A DNA stretch of 6,093 bases, taken from contig CANKLS010000067.1 in the NCBI GenBank assembly GCA_947483645.1, forward strand, positions 1 to 6,093. Direction: 5' to 3'. Source of the stretch: Bradymonadales bacterium (lineage in GTDB: Bacteria; Myxococcota; Bradymonadia; REDH01). The notes below the pieces were generated by a model. That model did no database searches. It saw nothing but the letters and a program-made list of their open reading frames with translations, and was not told the origin of the DNA. The stretch's first letter is position 1. The number at the start of each line of letters is the position of its first letter. The translations under genes and the position numbers were made by a program. Shown in pieces: positions 5,524 through 6,093 of the stretch.

Positions 5524-6093
5524 TTAGGGCAGGTTGGCGGTCTCCGTGATGACCTGCGGCGGCCGGCTTGCAGCCCGCTTCTCAAACCACTCGGTCGTCC
5601 AGAGCATCAGCGAGTTGGAGACATAGATGGAGGAGTAGGTGCCGAAAATAACGCCGAAGAGCATCGCGAAGGCGAAGTCACGAACGAGGCCGCCGCCAAC
5701 GAGGTAGATGGCGGCCGTGGCGAGCACGGTGGTCATGGAGGTGATGATGGTGCGGCTGAGCACCTCGTTGATTGACCGGTTGATGAGGGCCGGCAGTTTC
5801 TCCTTGGTCTTCTGATCAAGGTTCTCGCGGATTCGGTCGAAGTTCACGATGGTATCGTTCAGCGAGTAGCCGATGAGCGTGAGCACCGCGGCGAGGATGA
5901 CGAGGTTGAACTCCTTGCCGAGGATGATCAGTACGCCGAGCAGGATGAGCGAGTCGTGGGCAAGCGAGAGCACGGCGCCGGGGGCGTAGCGCATGTCGAA
6001 CCGGAGCGCGACGTAGATCATGATGCCGAGCAGGGCAACGAGCGCCGACTTGATCGCGTCCGACCGAAGCTGAGCACCGACGCGCGGTCCAAC
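5524..6093 (-). CDS. secF: Protein translocase subunit SecF (C-terminal part, 5' end outside the window)
   Basis: SecF works with SecD in the inner membrane and uses the proton motive force to help pull proteins through SecYEG on the periplasmic side. The frame is open to the right edge (189 residues visible), so the ATG at 6021 is internal and not the start. The first visible residues, VGPRVGAQLRSDAIKSALVA, match the segment that precedes the second SecF transmembrane helix. The hallmark GYSLNDTIVNFDRIREN (75-91) follows, then a cytoplasmic loop with INRSINEVLSRT (104-115). Hydrophobic segments lie at about 14-31, 38-58, 63-80, 117-134 and 140-164, covering the last five of the six expected helices. 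A short hydrophilic tail ends at a TAA. The first helix and most of the periplasmic P4 domain are missing. By the usual gene order secD should lie just upstream, to the right of the window. Confidence 0.95.
   Translation of the reverse strand, partial: VGPRVGAQLRSDAIKSALVALLGIMIYVALRFDMRYAPGAVLSLAHDSLILLGVLIILGKEFNLVILAAVLTLIGYSLNDTIVNFDRIRENLDQKTKEKLPALINRSINEVLSRTIITSMTTVLATAAIYLVGGGLVRDFAFAMLFGVIFGTYSSIYVSNSLMLWTTEWFEKRAASRPPQVITETANLP

Noticed and set aside
4946..5527. A 193-codon plus-strand open frame opposite recJ
   Set aside because: It is antisense to the most conserved RecJ motifs, which fully explain the sequence.

Overview
This 6.1-kb window is GC-rich and almost fully coding. 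Its content suggests a Gram-negative bacterium, because it encodes an outer-membrane-type protein with a signal peptide, a BamB-like lipoprotein and SecF. The GC bias, the frequent GTG starts and the secF-recJ linkage would fit a deltaproteobacterial or Myxococcota-type genome. That placement is inference, since the window carries no rRNA or other phylogenetic marker.

Layout. (1) Positions 1-468, minus strand: the N-terminal part of a secreted protein that looks like an outer-membrane beta-barrel and runs off the left edge. (2) Positions 469-575: a short divergent intergenic region with a small hairpin. The best plausible promoter for the rightward genes starts just inside the left gene. (3) Positions 576-2596, plus strand: a two-gene operon of a YfgM-like membrane-anchored TPR protein and a BamB-like beta-propeller lipoprotein, joined by a GTGA start/stop overlap. 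(4) Positions 2564-6093, minus strand: a tightly packed run transcribed right to left, consisting of secF (5' end outside the window), recJ, a small unrecognised single-pass membrane protein and trmB. trmB converges on bamB and the two 3' ends overlap by 33 bases.

Functionally, most of the window concerns envelope biogenesis. SecF helps export proteins through SecYEG. In E. coli, YfgM is a membrane-bound TPR protein associated with the translocon, BamB belongs to the beta-barrel assembly complex, and the left-edge gene may encode a client of that pathway. RecJ (DNA repair exonuclease) and TrmB (tRNA m7G46 methylation) are housekeeping genes carried in the secF transcription unit.

I found no mobile element, CRISPR array, RNA gene or obvious new multi-gene system. 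The points most worth a second look are the small Gly/Ser-rich membrane protein between recJ and trmB, the Gly-Ser-Gly-Ala tails that precede both GTGA junctions, and a C-terminal extension on TrmB.
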